Assembly (NCBI RefSeq): GCF_021044755.1
Contig: NZ_JAJNOR010000001.1
Location: forward strand, 248,001 to 312,000
Source: Lientehia hominis
GTDB taxonomy: Bacteria > Bacillota > Clostridia > Lachnospirales > Lachnospiraceae
Direction of reading: 5' to 3'
Length of the DNA: 64,000 nt
This document shows positions 1-8,389 of the stretch, one piece after another. The notes under the pieces were generated by a model that saw only the letters and a program-made list of their open reading frames with translations, was not told where the DNA came from and ran no database searches. How positions within the stretch are numbered: position 1 is the first letter of the stretch; every line of letters begins with the position of its first letter. Made by a program: the position numbers and the translations under genes.

Positions 1-470
1 ACCACCCGCTCCAGATACCGTTTGAGCACGATCTGGATTTCTTCCTTCGGATGGATGGGCTTCACCAATATGCTGTATATCCCGCAGCGCTTGGCTCCAT
101 ACACGTCGGTAAACAGCTGGTCGCCGACAAATACTGTTGTTGAAACATCCGTTCCCATCTCTTCCATGGCACGCCTGTAGTTTTTCCTGGAGGGCTTATG
201 GGCGTTGTACAGATAACGGCTGTTCATCGCTTTTCCAAAAGGTGCTACCCTCGGCTCCTGGTTATTGGATATCAAACAAGTCTCAAATCCCATCTCATGG
301 AGCCTGGCAAAAAGAGCTACCGCATCCTTCGTCTCCGGCTTTCCATGGGGCACCAGCGTATTATCAATGTCAAACAAAAGGCCCCGGACCCCCCTGGCCC
401 ATAACGCCTCATAATCGATTCTGTAAGAAGAGTCCACATATTCATCCGGATAAAATCGTCTAAACATCAT
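1..470 (-). CDS. yqeG: YqeG-family HAD phosphatase (partial, 3' end outside window)
   Basis: This is a HAD superfamily class IIIA phosphatase of the YqeG family; its physiological substrate is not established. The visible 156 residues read MMFRRFYPDEYVDSSYRIDY, then LLFDIDNTLVPH with the two nucleophile-motif aspartates, LISNNQEPR as motif II, HKPSRKNYR carrying the motif III lysine, and VGDQLFTDVYGAK as motif IV. The family is about 165-175 residues long, so only a short C-terminal part is missing. The ATG at 470 overlaps the nrdR stop codon (ATGA), which suggests translational coupling to nrdR. Identification comes from the motifs; function beyond phosphatase is unknown. Confidence 0.85.
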   Translation of the reverse strand, partial: MMFRRFYPDEYVDSSYRIDYEALWARGVRGLLFDIDNTLVPHGKPETKDAVALFARLHEMGFETCLISNNQEPRVAPFGKAMNSRYLYNAHKPSRKNYRRAMEEMGTDVSTTVFVGDQLFTDVYGAKRCGIYSILVKPIHPKEEIQIVLKRYLERV

Positions 471-934
471 AGCTCTCTTTTCCCGCCTTTATAAAGCTTC
501 TCCAGCTCCTTTAAGAAGGTATTCACATCTTTGAACTCCCGGTATACTGAGGAGAAACGGACATACGCCACCTCGTCCAGCTGCTTCAGCTTGTCCATGA
601 CCAGGTTGCCGATCCTGGTGGTGGTAATCTCTTTTTCTTCCGAATTGAAGATTTCATTCTCCACTTCGTCCACCAAGCGATTGATATCCTGGGTGGATAC
701 CGGCCTTTTATGGCATGCCAGCAGCACTCCAGCCTCGATCTTCGCACGGTCATAGGCCTGTCTGGTGTCATCCTTTTTGACCACCATCAGCGGAATCGTC
801 TCGATCTTTTCATAGGTGGTAAATCTCCGTCCGCAGGCCTCGCACTGACGCCTCCGCCGGATGGCGTTATTGTCCTCTGCAGGCCTGGAATCGATCACCT
901 TGATGTTTTCGTTATTACAGAACGGACACTTCAT
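467..934 (-). CDS. nrdR: Transcriptional repressor NrdR
   Basis: NrdR is the nucleotide-sensing repressor of ribonucleotide reductase genes. The 155-residue product has the expected length. It starts with a zinc ribbon (MKCPFCNNENIKVIDSR, then CEACGRRFTTYE at about 32-43) with four cysteines, followed by an ATP-cone domain from about residue 49 (VVKKDDTRQAYDRAKIEAGV). It lies 24 bp downstream of ylmC and overlaps yqeG, so the three probably share a transcript. No ribonucleotide reductase gene is in the window, so its targets lie elsewhere. Confidence 0.97.
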   Translation of the reverse strand: MKCPFCNNENIKVIDSRPAEDNNAIRRRRQCEACGRRFTTYEKIETIPLMVVKKDDTRQAYDRAKIEAGVLLACHKRPVSTQDINRLVDEVENEIFNSEEKEITTTRIGNLVMDKLKQLDEVAYVRFSSVYREFKDVNTFLKELEKLYKGGKREL

Positions 935-958
935 GGTATATCCTCCTTTTTCCGCTGC

Positions 959-1216
959 TCATTTGCATTTATTCAGGCAGTCCTCCGTGATCACTTTCAC
1001 CAGTACAAAGTCCTCCCCAATCTGCTCCACACAGCCATATGGAATTATGTATTCCGAATCCCTGCCCAAAAAACCGCAGATATGGGCCGGACCCGGTATG
1101 ATGAACTTCTGAATACAGCCCGTTTTACAGTCAAACTCTGCATCGGTTATAAATCCCAGTCTCTTTCCGTCACAGATGTTGATGACCTCTTTCATTCTTA
1201 AATCGCTCATCCTCAT
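959..1216 (-). CDS. YlmC/YmxH-family PRC-barrel sporulation protein
   Basis: This is a small PRC-barrel protein of the YlmC/YmxH family, which is common in spore formers; its molecular role is not known. The text MRMSDLRMKEVINICDGKRL matches the family N-terminus, so I place the start at the ATG at 1216, which has GGGAGAG seven bases upstream. An in-frame ATG at 1234 with AAGGAAGG upstream is also possible and would add six residues. In Bacillus subtilis ylmC lies just after sigG; here it is about 43 kb from sigG, which may mark a rearrangement. Confidence 0.88.
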   Translation of the reverse strand: MRMSDLRMKEVINICDGKRLGFITDAEFDCKTGCIQKFIIPGPAHICGFLGRDSEYIIPYGCVEQIGEDFVLVKVITEDCLNKCK

Positions 1217-1303
1217 GGCAAGCTCTCCCGGCATAATACCTTCCTTAAGGCTATTTTATGCCATCCGGCCTGTACTTGTTGCCTGACGCCGATGATATCC
1301 CGG

Positions 1304-2911
1304 TCAATTCCTGCTGAACTCCTCCAGGACAAGGCCCGGATTCCGGTCTAGCACCATCCCCATGCTCCAGCTGTTGATGAACAGGAGAAGCGGATTCCCT
1401 TTCAGGTCTTTTACCCTCTTCATATCAGAGGTGCCCTGAATCTTTTCCACATCCAGACCGTCCTTATTGGCGATCCAGCGTATATGCTCATAGGGAAGCG
1501 GATCCAGCTTCACTTCCACATTGTACTCGTTATTCAGACGGAACAGCAAGACATCAAACTGCAGAACGCCTACCACTCCCACAATGATCTCCTCCATGCC
1601 GGTATTGAATTCCTGGAAAATCTGGATGGCCCCCTCCTGGGCAATCTGGTTCACACCTTTTAAAAACTGCTTCCGCTTCATGGTATCCATCTGACGAAGT
1701 CTCGCAAAATGCTCCGGAGCAAAAGTCGGGATCCCCTCGTAGGCAAATTTCTGACCGGAGGACGTAAGGGTATCGCCGATTGAAAAAATCCCCGGATCAA
1801 AGACCCCGATGATATCCCCCGCATAGGCTTCGTCCACAATCTTTCTCTCCTGTGCCATCAACTGCTGAGGCTGGGACAGCTTCACCTTTCTGCCGCCCTG
1901 GATATGATTTACCTCCATGCCTGCTTCAAATTTTCCGGAACAGATCCGCATAAACGCGATTCTGTCTCTGTGAGCCTTATTCATATTGGCCTGTATTTTA
2001 AATACAAAGGCAGAGAAATCCGAACTGACCGGATCTATAATTCCGGTATCTGCCTTCCTCGGAAGCGGCGGGGTCGTCATCTTCAGGAAATGCTTCAGGA
2101 ACGTCTCCACCCCAAAATTCGTGAGTGCAGACCCGAAGAAGACCGGGGACAGCTTTCCCTGTCTCACCAGCTCCATGTCAAGTTCCTGTCCCGCGCCGTC
2201 TAAAAGCTCGATGTCCTCCAGCAGCTGGCTGTGATAACCTTCTCCAATGAGCCAGTTTACCTGAGGGTCATTCAAGTCCACCTCTTTTGTGTCCACTTCC
2301 TTTTGTCCGTTCATCGCCGCCGTGAATGTGGTGATACATTTCCTGTCCCTTTCATATACGCCTTTGAACTCCCGCCCTGAACCTATGGGCCAGTTGACCG
2401 GACAGGTGGCAATGCCAAGAACCGACTCGATTTCATCCATCAGTTCAAACGGATCATTCGCATCCCGGTCCATTTTATTGATAAAAGTGAATATGGGAAT
2501 CTGCCGGAGCAGGCAGACCTTGAAAAGCTTGATCGTCTGAGCCTCCACACCCTTGCTGGCATCGATGACCATGACCGCGGAATCCGCCGCCATCAGCGTC
2601 CGGTAGGTATCCTCAGAGAAATCCTGATGTCCCGGCGTATCCAGGATGTTGATACAAAATCCTCCGTAATTAAACTGAAGAACCGACGATGTGACAGAAA
2701 TGCCCCTCTGTTTTTCTATTTCCATCCAATCGGACACTGCATGCTTCGCAGTCTTTTTTCCTTTCACGGAGCCGGCCAGGTTGATCGCGCCTCCATAGAG
2801 AAGGAACTTCTCCGTCAATGTCGTCTTTCCCGCATCGGGATGGGAAATGATTGCGAACGTCCGTCGTTTTTCTATCTCGTTTTTCCATGATTCCTGCTGC
2901 TTAAAAGCCAC
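1304..2911 (-). CDS. prfC: Peptide chain release factor 3
   Basis: RF3 is a GTPase that recycles RF1/RF2 from the ribosome after peptide release. The 535-residue protein has the usual length and all G motifs near the N-terminus: SHPDAGKTT (P-loop, about 23-31), KQRGISVTSS (switch I/G2), DTPGHQDFSEDT (G3) and NKMDRDANDP (G4). Elongation-factor domain II and the RF3 C-terminal domain follow (MEEIIVGVVGVLQFDVL). RF3, rather than EF-G, is indicated by the length and by the YRTLMAADSAVMVID stretch. It stands alone between ylmC and the cardiolipin synthase gene. Confidence 0.97.
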   Translation of the reverse strand: MAFKQQESWKNEIEKRRTFAIISHPDAGKTTLTEKFLLYGGAINLAGSVKGKKTAKHAVSDWMEIEKQRGISVTSSVLQFNYGGFCINILDTPGHQDFSEDTYRTLMAADSAVMVIDASKGVEAQTIKLFKVCLLRQIPIFTFINKMDRDANDPFELMDEIESVLGIATCPVNWPIGSGREFKGVYERDRKCITTFTAAMNGQKEVDTKEVDLNDPQVNWLIGEGYHSQLLEDIELLDGAGQELDMELVRQGKLSPVFFGSALTNFGVETFLKHFLKMTTPPLPRKADTGIIDPVSSDFSAFVFKIQANMNKAHRDRIAFMRICSGKFEAGMEVNHIQGGRKVKLSQPQQLMAQERKIVDEAYAGDIIGVFDPGIFSIGDTLTSSGQKFAYEGIPTFAPEHFARLRQMDTMKRKQFLKGVNQIAQEGAIQIFQEFNTGMEEIIVGVVGVLQFDVLLFRLNNEYNVEVKLDPLPYEHIRWIANKDGLDVEKIQGTSDMKRVKDLKGNPLLLFINSWSMGMVLDRNPGLVLEEFSRN

Positions 2912-2977
2912 TTGATATGTTCCTCCTAATTGTGATATTCAAAATTCCCTCCCCATCCGTTCCACCGTCAAACCAAT

Positions 2978-4510
2978 TTAAAACAGGGGGGTAAACAGAC
3001 TCATCGCTGAAACCAGCATCTGCTCATATACTGGGCGGCGCCTGCAAAAGTCCATGGTGATCTCCATGGATTCTTCCATGGTCGATTCAAAATCCCTTTT
3101 TAATTCATCTACCGCTTCCGTTTTATAAAGCAGGGCTCCGCACTCGAAATGCAGGTAAAGACTGCGGAAATCCAGATTGATGCTGCCGATGGCCGCCAGA
3201 GCATCGTCTGCGACGAAGGCTTTCGTATGAAGGAAGCCGGGCAGATATTCAAAGATCCTCACTCCTGCGTTTATAAGCTGGGCATAATAGGATCTGGTCA
3301 GCATGAAAATCAGCTTCTTATCAGGGATATGCGGTGTCATGATCCTCACATCCACACCGCTTTTCGCCGCCAGAGTCAGCGCCACCATCATCTCGTGGTC
3401 GATGATCAAATACGGCGTATAAATATATAAGTATTTCCTGGCATTATGGATGATATTCAGGTATACATTTTCACCGGTACATTCATGGTCCAGCGGCGAA
3501 TCTCCATAAGGCTGGACATATCCTTTTTCTGCGCTCTCACCCATATGCTCTTTGACACGGTAGGCTTCATAGTCAAAATCCGTATGCTTTACGGAATTCC
3601 ACATGCCGAGAAACATGGAAGTATAATTCCAGACCGCTCCGCCTTTCACCAGGATCCCTCCGTCTTTCCAATGGCCGAAGCGTTCTACCTTATTGATATA
3701 TTCATCAGCCAAGTTAAGCCCTCCGCAAAACGACACGCGTCCGTCTATCACAGCCATTTTTCTGTGGTCTCTGTTGTTGAAGATAGCGGACATCACAGGG
3801 CGGAAGGGATTAAAGGTCCGGCAATGGATGCCTTTCTTCTCTAAAATGCGCGGATAATTTCTCGGAAGCAGCCAGATACAGCCCACATCGTCATATAAAA
3901 GCCGCACCTCTACGCCCTCTTTTGCTTTTTTCTCCAAAATCTCCAGAATCGTCTTCCACATGTATCCCTGTTCTATAATAAAATATTCCAGAAATATGAA
4001 TTGCTCCGCTTCCTTCAAAGCTTTGCACAGCTCTTCAAAATACTCTTCTCCTCCGGAAAAATAATGGGTGGACCCATTCCGGTAAGCCGGGAAATGAGCA
4101 GTCTCATATAAATACCGTGACTGCTTTGCCATGGCCGGATCAGCCGCCTTAAGCTCCTGATCTATCCCTTCCCGCTGGACCATATAAGGATACAGCTCCT
4201 CGTCTATCCTTTGATGTCTTTTCCGATGGGCGACTATCACATTCGCCCTGCCAAAAAGCAGATAAAGTATTGTCCCCACGATGGGCACGCTCAATATCAG
4301 GATGCTCCAGGCCAGCTTATAGGCGGGATTATTCCATTGGCGCACGATATGGATGACCAGCAGAAGTCCGATCAAGGACAAAAGGACCGTGATCGTCCAG
4401 TAATACTTCCCCAAAAGCAGCACGGAAGCCACGATCCATGCCACCTGCAGGATGATCACCATGGCTACCCATACCATTCGGCTGGTCAAAAATGTAAGTA
4501 TCCGCCTCAT
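2978..4510 (-). CDS. cls: Cardiolipin synthase (phospholipase D family)
   Basis: This is a membrane enzyme that joins phosphatidylglycerol molecules into cardiolipin. The N-terminus has two or three hydrophobic segments (MVWVAMVIILQVAWIVASVL, then LLSLIGLLLVIHIV). Two HKD motifs of the PLD superfamily follow, HRKMAVID at about residue 245-252 and HTKAFVAD near the C-terminus. I chose the ATG at 4510 because AGGAG stands five bases upstream; the longer frame would begin with an unsupported TTG at 4558. The length of 510 residues is normal. The gene lies 60 bp downstream of coaBC on the same strand. Confidence 0.95.
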   Translation of the reverse strand: MRRILTFLTSRMVWVAMVIILQVAWIVASVLLLGKYYWTITVLLSLIGLLLVIHIVRQWNNPAYKLAWSILILSVPIVGTILYLLFGRANVIVAHRKRHQRIDEELYPYMVQREGIDQELKAADPAMAKQSRYLYETAHFPAYRNGSTHYFSGGEEYFEELCKALKEAEQFIFLEYFIIEQGYMWKTILEILEKKAKEGVEVRLLYDDVGCIWLLPRNYPRILEKKGIHCRTFNPFRPVMSAIFNNRDHRKMAVIDGRVSFCGGLNLADEYINKVERFGHWKDGGILVKGGAVWNYTSMFLGMWNSVKHTDFDYEAYRVKEHMGESAEKGYVQPYGDSPLDHECTGENVYLNIIHNARKYLYIYTPYLIIDHEMMVALTLAAKSGVDVRIMTPHIPDKKLIFMLTRSYYAQLINAGVRIFEYLPGFLHTKAFVADDALAAIGSINLDFRSLYLHFECGALLYKTEAVDELKRDFESTMEESMEITMDFCRRRPVYEQMLVSAMSLFTPLF

Positions 4511-4570
4511 GTCCTCTCCTTCCTGTCTTTTCTTCCCGCACGAACGGTTTCTCTCCAAGTAACGCAGATC

Positions 4571-5761
4571 CTACAGTCTCTTTAATATCTCATCCAAAAT
4601 GATTCCCGCCGCCGCGTCTTTGCTCATTTTGGGAAGCTCTGTCTCTCCTTCTGCCGTAAGGATGGTGACCACGTTGGTGTCGGTTCCGAAGCCTGCTCCC
4701 TCTACCTTCACATTGTTGGCCACGATCATATCCAGATTTTTCTTCTTCAGCTTTTTCCTGGAGTTCTCCACCATATTTTCTGTTTCCATGGAAAAGCCGC
4801 AGAGAAACTGTCCCGGCCTCTTATTTCTCCCCAGATAACCCAGGGTATCTTCTGTCCTTTCCAACTGGATAGAAAGGGAATCATCGGATTTCTTCACCTT
4901 TTCCTCACTGACGAATACCGGACGGTAATCTGCCACAGCGGCCGCCTTTATAATGATATCTTGTTCCGGCGCCCGCTCCGTCACCTCTTTAAAAAGCTCT
5001 TTTGCCGTTGTGATCTCCACTGTTTCTACAAAATCCGGCTTCTGGATCTCCGCAGGCCCCGTGACCAGAGTGACGCGTGCCCCCCGGTACATGGCCATTT
5101 TCGCCAGGGCATATCCCATCCTTCCCGTGGAATGATTGGTAAGGAAACGCACCGGATCAAGAGATTCTCTGGTGGGACCTGCTGTCACCAGAACGCGCTT
5201 TCCCGCCATATCCTTTTCGAAAGCCAGCTCCCTGAGGATATAGGACAGAAGCGTCTCTTCATCGGCCATTTTTCCGTTCCCTGTATCGCCGTTTGCCAGC
5301 ATTCCCACCACCGGTTCTACAAATTCATATCCGTATCCCTTGAGCTTCTCAATGTTTTCCTGAACGATAGGATTATTGTACATATTCGTGTTCATGGCCG
5401 GCGCCACCAGCTTCTTACAGGGACATGCCATGATCGTAGTGGTCAGCATATCGTCGGCAATTCCGTTTGCGATCTTTCCTATCACATTGGCGCTGGCCGG
5501 CGCAAGCATCACCAGATCTGCCAGTTTTGCCAGAGCCACATGCTCCACACTGAATTCAAAATTCCGGTCAAAGGTATCGATCAGACATTTTGTCCCCGTC
5601 AAAGTCTCAAACGTCGTGGGCGTGATAAAATTGGCCGCGTTTTTTGTCATCAGCACATGCACCTGACAGCGCTGTTTCTTCAATAGTCTTGCCAGATTGG
5701 CGATTTTGTAAGCGGCAATGCTTCCGGAGACACCCAAAAGTACCGTCTTTCCCTGCAGCAT
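4571..5761 (-). CDS. coaBC: Bifunctional phosphopantothenoylcysteine decarboxylase / phosphopantothenate-cysteine ligase
   Basis: CoaBC carries out two successive steps of coenzyme A synthesis: it joins phosphopantothenate to cysteine (CoaB) and decarboxylates the product (CoaC). The N-terminal flavoprotein half shows GVSGSIAAYK, the CoaC signature PAMNTNMYNNP and the GDTGNGKMADEE substrate-clamp region. The CoaB half starts around residue 185 with VLVTAGPTRESLDPVRF and contains NHSTGRMGYALA and the basic VKKSDDS segment. The length, 396 residues, is typical. It is divergent from coaX across 128 bp, which groups consecutive parts of the same pathway. Confidence 0.97.
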   Translation of the reverse strand: MLQGKTVLLGVSGSIAAYKIANLARLLKKQRCQVHVLMTKNAANFITPTTFETLTGTKCLIDTFDRNFEFSVEHVALAKLADLVMLAPASANVIGKIANGIADDMLTTTIMACPCKKLVAPAMNTNMYNNPIVQENIEKLKGYGYEFVEPVVGMLANGDTGNGKMADEETLLSYILRELAFEKDMAGKRVLVTAGPTRESLDPVRFLTNHSTGRMGYALAKMAMYRGARVTLVTGPAEIQKPDFVETVEITTAKELFKEVTERAPEQDIIIKAAAVADYRPVFVSEEKVKKSDDSLSIQLERTEDTLGYLGRNKRPGQFLCGFSMETENMVENSRKKLKKKNLDMIVANNVKVEGAGFGTDTNVVTILTAEGETELPKMSKDAAAGIILDEILKRL

Positions 5762-5788
5762 ATCTTTTACTCCTTCTATTGGCAGTGA

Positions 5789-5817
5789 TTGTTATTTTCT
5801 TGGTTCTGTGCTATAAT
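5789..5817 (+). promoter_or_regulatory. Sigma-A type promoter for coaX
   Basis: TTGTTA at 5789-5794 and a perfect TATAAT at 5812-5817 are separated by 17 bp, in the coaBC-coaX intergenic region and pointing towards coaX. The coaX start codon is 72 bp further on. Confidence 0.7.
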
Positions 5818-5889
5818 CGCACCGTGGCCGGCTGCCGGCCGCACCCTATTCTAAAGACGGCCTGCGCCGCAAGAAAGGATTTATCTCAA

Positions 5890-6654
5890 ATGATTCTCGC
5901 AATTGATATCGGCAATTCCAACGTCGTAGTCGGGTGCATTGATGCAAAGCAGACTTATTTTGTCGAACGAATCTCCACCAATGTAAACCTGACCGTATTG
6001 GAATATGCCGTCACCATCAAAAACATACTGGAGCTTTACCACATTAACCCCAAGGGACTTGAAGGCGCCATCATTTCCTCCGTGGTCCCGCCTATTTCGA
6101 ACACTGTAAAGCTGTCCGTGGAAAAGATCATCGGGAAACCCTGCCTCCTTGTGGGTCCCGGTATCAAGACCGGGCTGAACATCGTCATGGACAATCCCGC
6201 CACCGTCGGCAGTGACCTGGTGGTGACAGCAGTAGCCGGCATCAAAGAATATAAAGCCCCTTTTGTGGTGATCGATATGGGGACCGCTACCACGATCTCC
6301 TGTGTGGACAGGCATCACAACTATATCGGAGGCGCTATCATGCCGGGAATCCGTGTCTCCCTGGAGTCCCTGGCCCAAAAAGCCGCTCAGCTTTATACCA
6401 TCAGCCTGGAGACGCCGAAACACGTCATCGGCAAAAACACCATTGAATGTATGAGAAGCGGCATCGTCCTCGGCAGCGCTTCCATGCTGGACGGCATGAT
6501 CGACCGGTTCGCAGAAGAGCTTGGAGAAGCTCCCGTCGTTATCGCCACCGGCGGCTTGTCCAAAACCATCATTCCCCACTGCCGGCACGAAATCATCTAT
6601 GATGACAGCCTGCTTTTAAAAGGGCTTTGGATCATCTATGCCAAAAACCAGTAA
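5890..6654 (+). CDS. coaX: Type III pantothenate kinase
   Basis: CoaX phosphorylates pantothenate in the first committed step of CoA synthesis; type III enzymes are not feedback-inhibited by CoA. I start at 5890, giving MILAIDIGNSNVVVGCID (phosphate-binding motif DIGN) and 254 residues, the family norm. The frame stays open further upstream, but those codons cross the promoter and overlap coaBC. Other ASKHA motifs are DNPATVGSDLV, VIDMGTATTISCVD and GGAIMPGIRVSLESL. It is the first plus-strand gene of the window and lies opposite coaBC, with a PanT-like transporter gene converging on it. Confidence 0.95.
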   Translation: MILAIDIGNSNVVVGCIDAKQTYFVERISTNVNLTVLEYAVTIKNILELYHINPKGLEGAIISSVVPPISNTVKLSVEKIIGKPCLLVGPGIKTGLNIVMDNPATVGSDLVVTAVAGIKEYKAPFVVIDMGTATTISCVDRHHNYIGGAIMPGIRVSLESLAQKAAQLYTISLETPKHVIGKNTIECMRSGIVLGSASMLDGMIDRFAEELGEAPVVIATGGLSKTIIPHCRHEIIYDDSLLLKGLWIIYAKNQ

Positions 6655-6733
6655 AGCCCACAATTCCATAGGGATTTTACCATAAACAGGCAGAAAATAC
6701 AATAGCGTAAATTTTGCTGTGACGCGGCAAAAA

Positions 6734-6785
6734 GAACAGATAAAAAGCGCCTGTCTCCGTCGGAGATAAGGCGCTTTTATCTGTT
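6734..6785. terminator. Long bidirectional terminator between coaX and the panT-like gene
   Basis: A nearly perfect inverted repeat runs AACAGATAAAAAGCGCC, then loop GTCTCC-GTC-GGAGAT, then GGCGCTTTTATCTGTT. The A/T-rich outer arms give a T-run on both strands, so it can serve both convergent genes. Confidence 0.85.
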
Positions 6786-6789
6786 TTAT

Positions 6790-7413
6790 CTATCGGCTGA
6801 AATTAAAATGCAAAAGAACTTTTCCGAGTGCCATGGTAAGTACCAGCGCAACGATGGCTTCCGGCACTCCGTTGGCTATGATGATTCCGATTATCACCTG
6901 ATATACCGCGCCGACCGCGACTTCCTTTGCGGCAGCGAACTGTTCCACAAAGCAGAAATAGATCAGGTTCATCACCAGCAGGGTATTTGTCAAAGCTCCT
7001 ATCACGCCTGCTGCGGGCAAAGCCACATATTCTATAGACTTCTTTCCCTTTCCCAGCATCATGATGCCCTTAAACACAAAATAGGGAAACACCCCTACTA
7101 AGATCCGGGGGACAAAGCAGATCAAAAGACTCCATAGGTTGCCTCCGGAATAAAAAGGTGAGAACGCAAATGACAAAAGACTGGGGTTAAAGGTATTGTT
7201 GATCAGGCTGGTGAGCCCAAAGATGAATCCAAGAAACGCGCCCTTTTTCGGTCCTAAGACTACGGATCCGATAATGACGGGTACATGGATCAGAGTGGCC
7301 TTTATGACCACCAGGTTGATGTAGCCCACATAAGGTACGAAGGCCATCAGAATGATAATGGCTGCTATGACCGCAGTCAAGACCATGTTCCGGGTTTTTA
7401 CCGAAGTATTCAT
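6790..7413 (-). CDS. ECF transporter S component, PanT-like (putative pantothenate uptake)
   Basis: This 207-residue hydrophobic protein has about six membrane segments and the N-terminal layout of ECF-type S components (LTAVIAAIIILMAFVPYVG, then IPVIIGSVVLGPKKG-like text with a glycine-rich loop, GAFLGFIFGLTSL). S components bind a vitamin substrate and work with a shared EcfAAT module, which is not in the window. Pantothenate is inferred only from the position beside coaX and coaBC and from overall resemblance to PanT; another vitamin is possible. It has its own promoter just beyond the amidase gene. Confidence 0.75.
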   Translation of the reverse strand: MNTSVKTRNMVLTAVIAAIIILMAFVPYVGYINLVVIKATLIHVPVIIGSVVLGPKKGAFLGFIFGLTSLINNTFNPSLLSFAFSPFYSGGNLWSLLICFVPRILVGVFPYFVFKGIMMLGKGKKSIEYVALPAAGVIGALTNTLLVMNLIYFCFVEQFAAAKEVAVGAVYQVIIGIIIANGVPEAIVALVLTMALGKVLLHFNFSR

Positions 7414-7497
7414 TTTTTCCTCCTGCTACTGTTCCGCTTCCCGGACCGTCTAACGTTCCGGATACGCTGGATACAATGCGTTTTCAGTTCCTCCCCG

Positions 7498-7525
7498 ATT
7501 ATAGCATATTATCTGGCCTTGTCCA
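7498..7525 (-). promoter_or_regulatory. Sigma-A type promoter for the panT-like gene
   Basis: Read on the minus strand, TGGACA (7520-7525) and TATAAT (7498-7503) are separated by 16 bp. The -35 box lies in the last codons of the amidase gene. An 84-base leader leads to the start codon; I saw no clear riboswitch in it. Confidence 0.6.
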
Positions 7526-8237
7526 CCTCTTTTAAAAATTTCTCCCATTTGCCTTCATTGTCCACAAAATATTTAGGACAGATTTTTCCCGTTATATCAT
7601 AATGGCGGATGATATCATCCGTATCGATCAGATAAGTATCCGCCAGCCATGCGGTCAGTTTCACCAAGGACTGATAGGTAGCCTTCGTGAATTTTCCGCT
7701 CTCATCCTCATGGCAGCACTCAATGGAAATGGTATCGCTGTTCCTGTCATTGGAAGCATATGCCACTTCGCTCATGGGAACGCATTGAAGGATCGTGCCG
7801 TCTGTGTCAATGATAAAATGACTGCTGGCATAAGTGCCGGAGCTTCCATCTGCCAGGCCTGCAAAATAATTCCGGTTCTGCTTGGCGGTGGTGCCGGGAT
7901 TTGCCGTATAATGGACCACTATGCCGTCCACATCATTCAGCGCCGTACCCGGCCTGGAATATTCATTGGTCGGAAGAAGGTTCCTCTCTATCCAATCCGG
8001 AACTTCTATCTTCTCCCACTGGATGACCCGTTTTCCTCCGGAGTCAATATAAACCGGCTGGCTGGAATCTCCCGCCGTTCCATGACTGCCCGTAGTCTTG
8101 ATGCCCGTACCGTCTCCGGCCTCCGCCTGCCTGCTCTTTCCAGAAAATACCACAGTTTTTAAAAACATGGCCAATAATATTATCACAAGGATGATTCCCG
8201 CTGCGATCGTAATCCTTCTGACCCGTTCCTCCCTCAT
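7509..8237 (-). CDS. Membrane-anchored N-acetylmuramoyl-L-alanine amidase (amidase_2/PGRP fold)
   Basis: This enzyme is predicted to cut the bond between muramic acid and the stem peptide in peptidoglycan. One N-terminal membrane segment (ITIAAGIILVIILLAMFL) anchors it, and a linker rich in G, S and T follows. The catalytic domain carries DGIVVHYTANPGTTA (zinc histidine), SSHFIIDTDGTILQC, SIECCHEDESGKF and HYDITGKICPKYF, the usual zinc-ligand and substrate segments of amidase_2 domains. There is no cell-wall-binding repeat. At 242 residues it is a single-domain anchored form, perhaps acting in growth or sporulation. Confidence 0.9.
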   Translation of the reverse strand: MREERVRRITIAAGIILVIILLAMFLKTVVFSGKSRQAEAGDGTGIKTTGSHGTAGDSSQPVYIDSGGKRVIQWEKIEVPDWIERNLLPTNEYSRPGTALNDVDGIVVHYTANPGTTAKQNRNYFAGLADGSSGTYASSHFIIDTDGTILQCVPMSEVAYASNDRNSDTISIECCHEDESGKFTKATYQSLVKLTAWLADTYLIDTDDIIRHYDITGKICPKYFVDNEGKWEKFLKEVDKAR

Positions 8238-8389
8238 CGTAACCCCTGCCTTTCTCCTTTGTCCTATGCCGGCACCCTAAGTATAGCATAAAATTACGAT
8301 TAAAATATCTGAATTTTCCCTTAAATATTCCCTTCATTTTCATTAATCCCATAAATGGAAACATTTTCAGGGACGGTTTATCTGTCCGG

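Noticed and set aside
5644..5889. N-terminal extension of coaX by 82 codons
   Set aside because: It would cross the coaX promoter and overlap coaBC; the kinase family starts at MILAIDIGN and the length from 5890 is normal.
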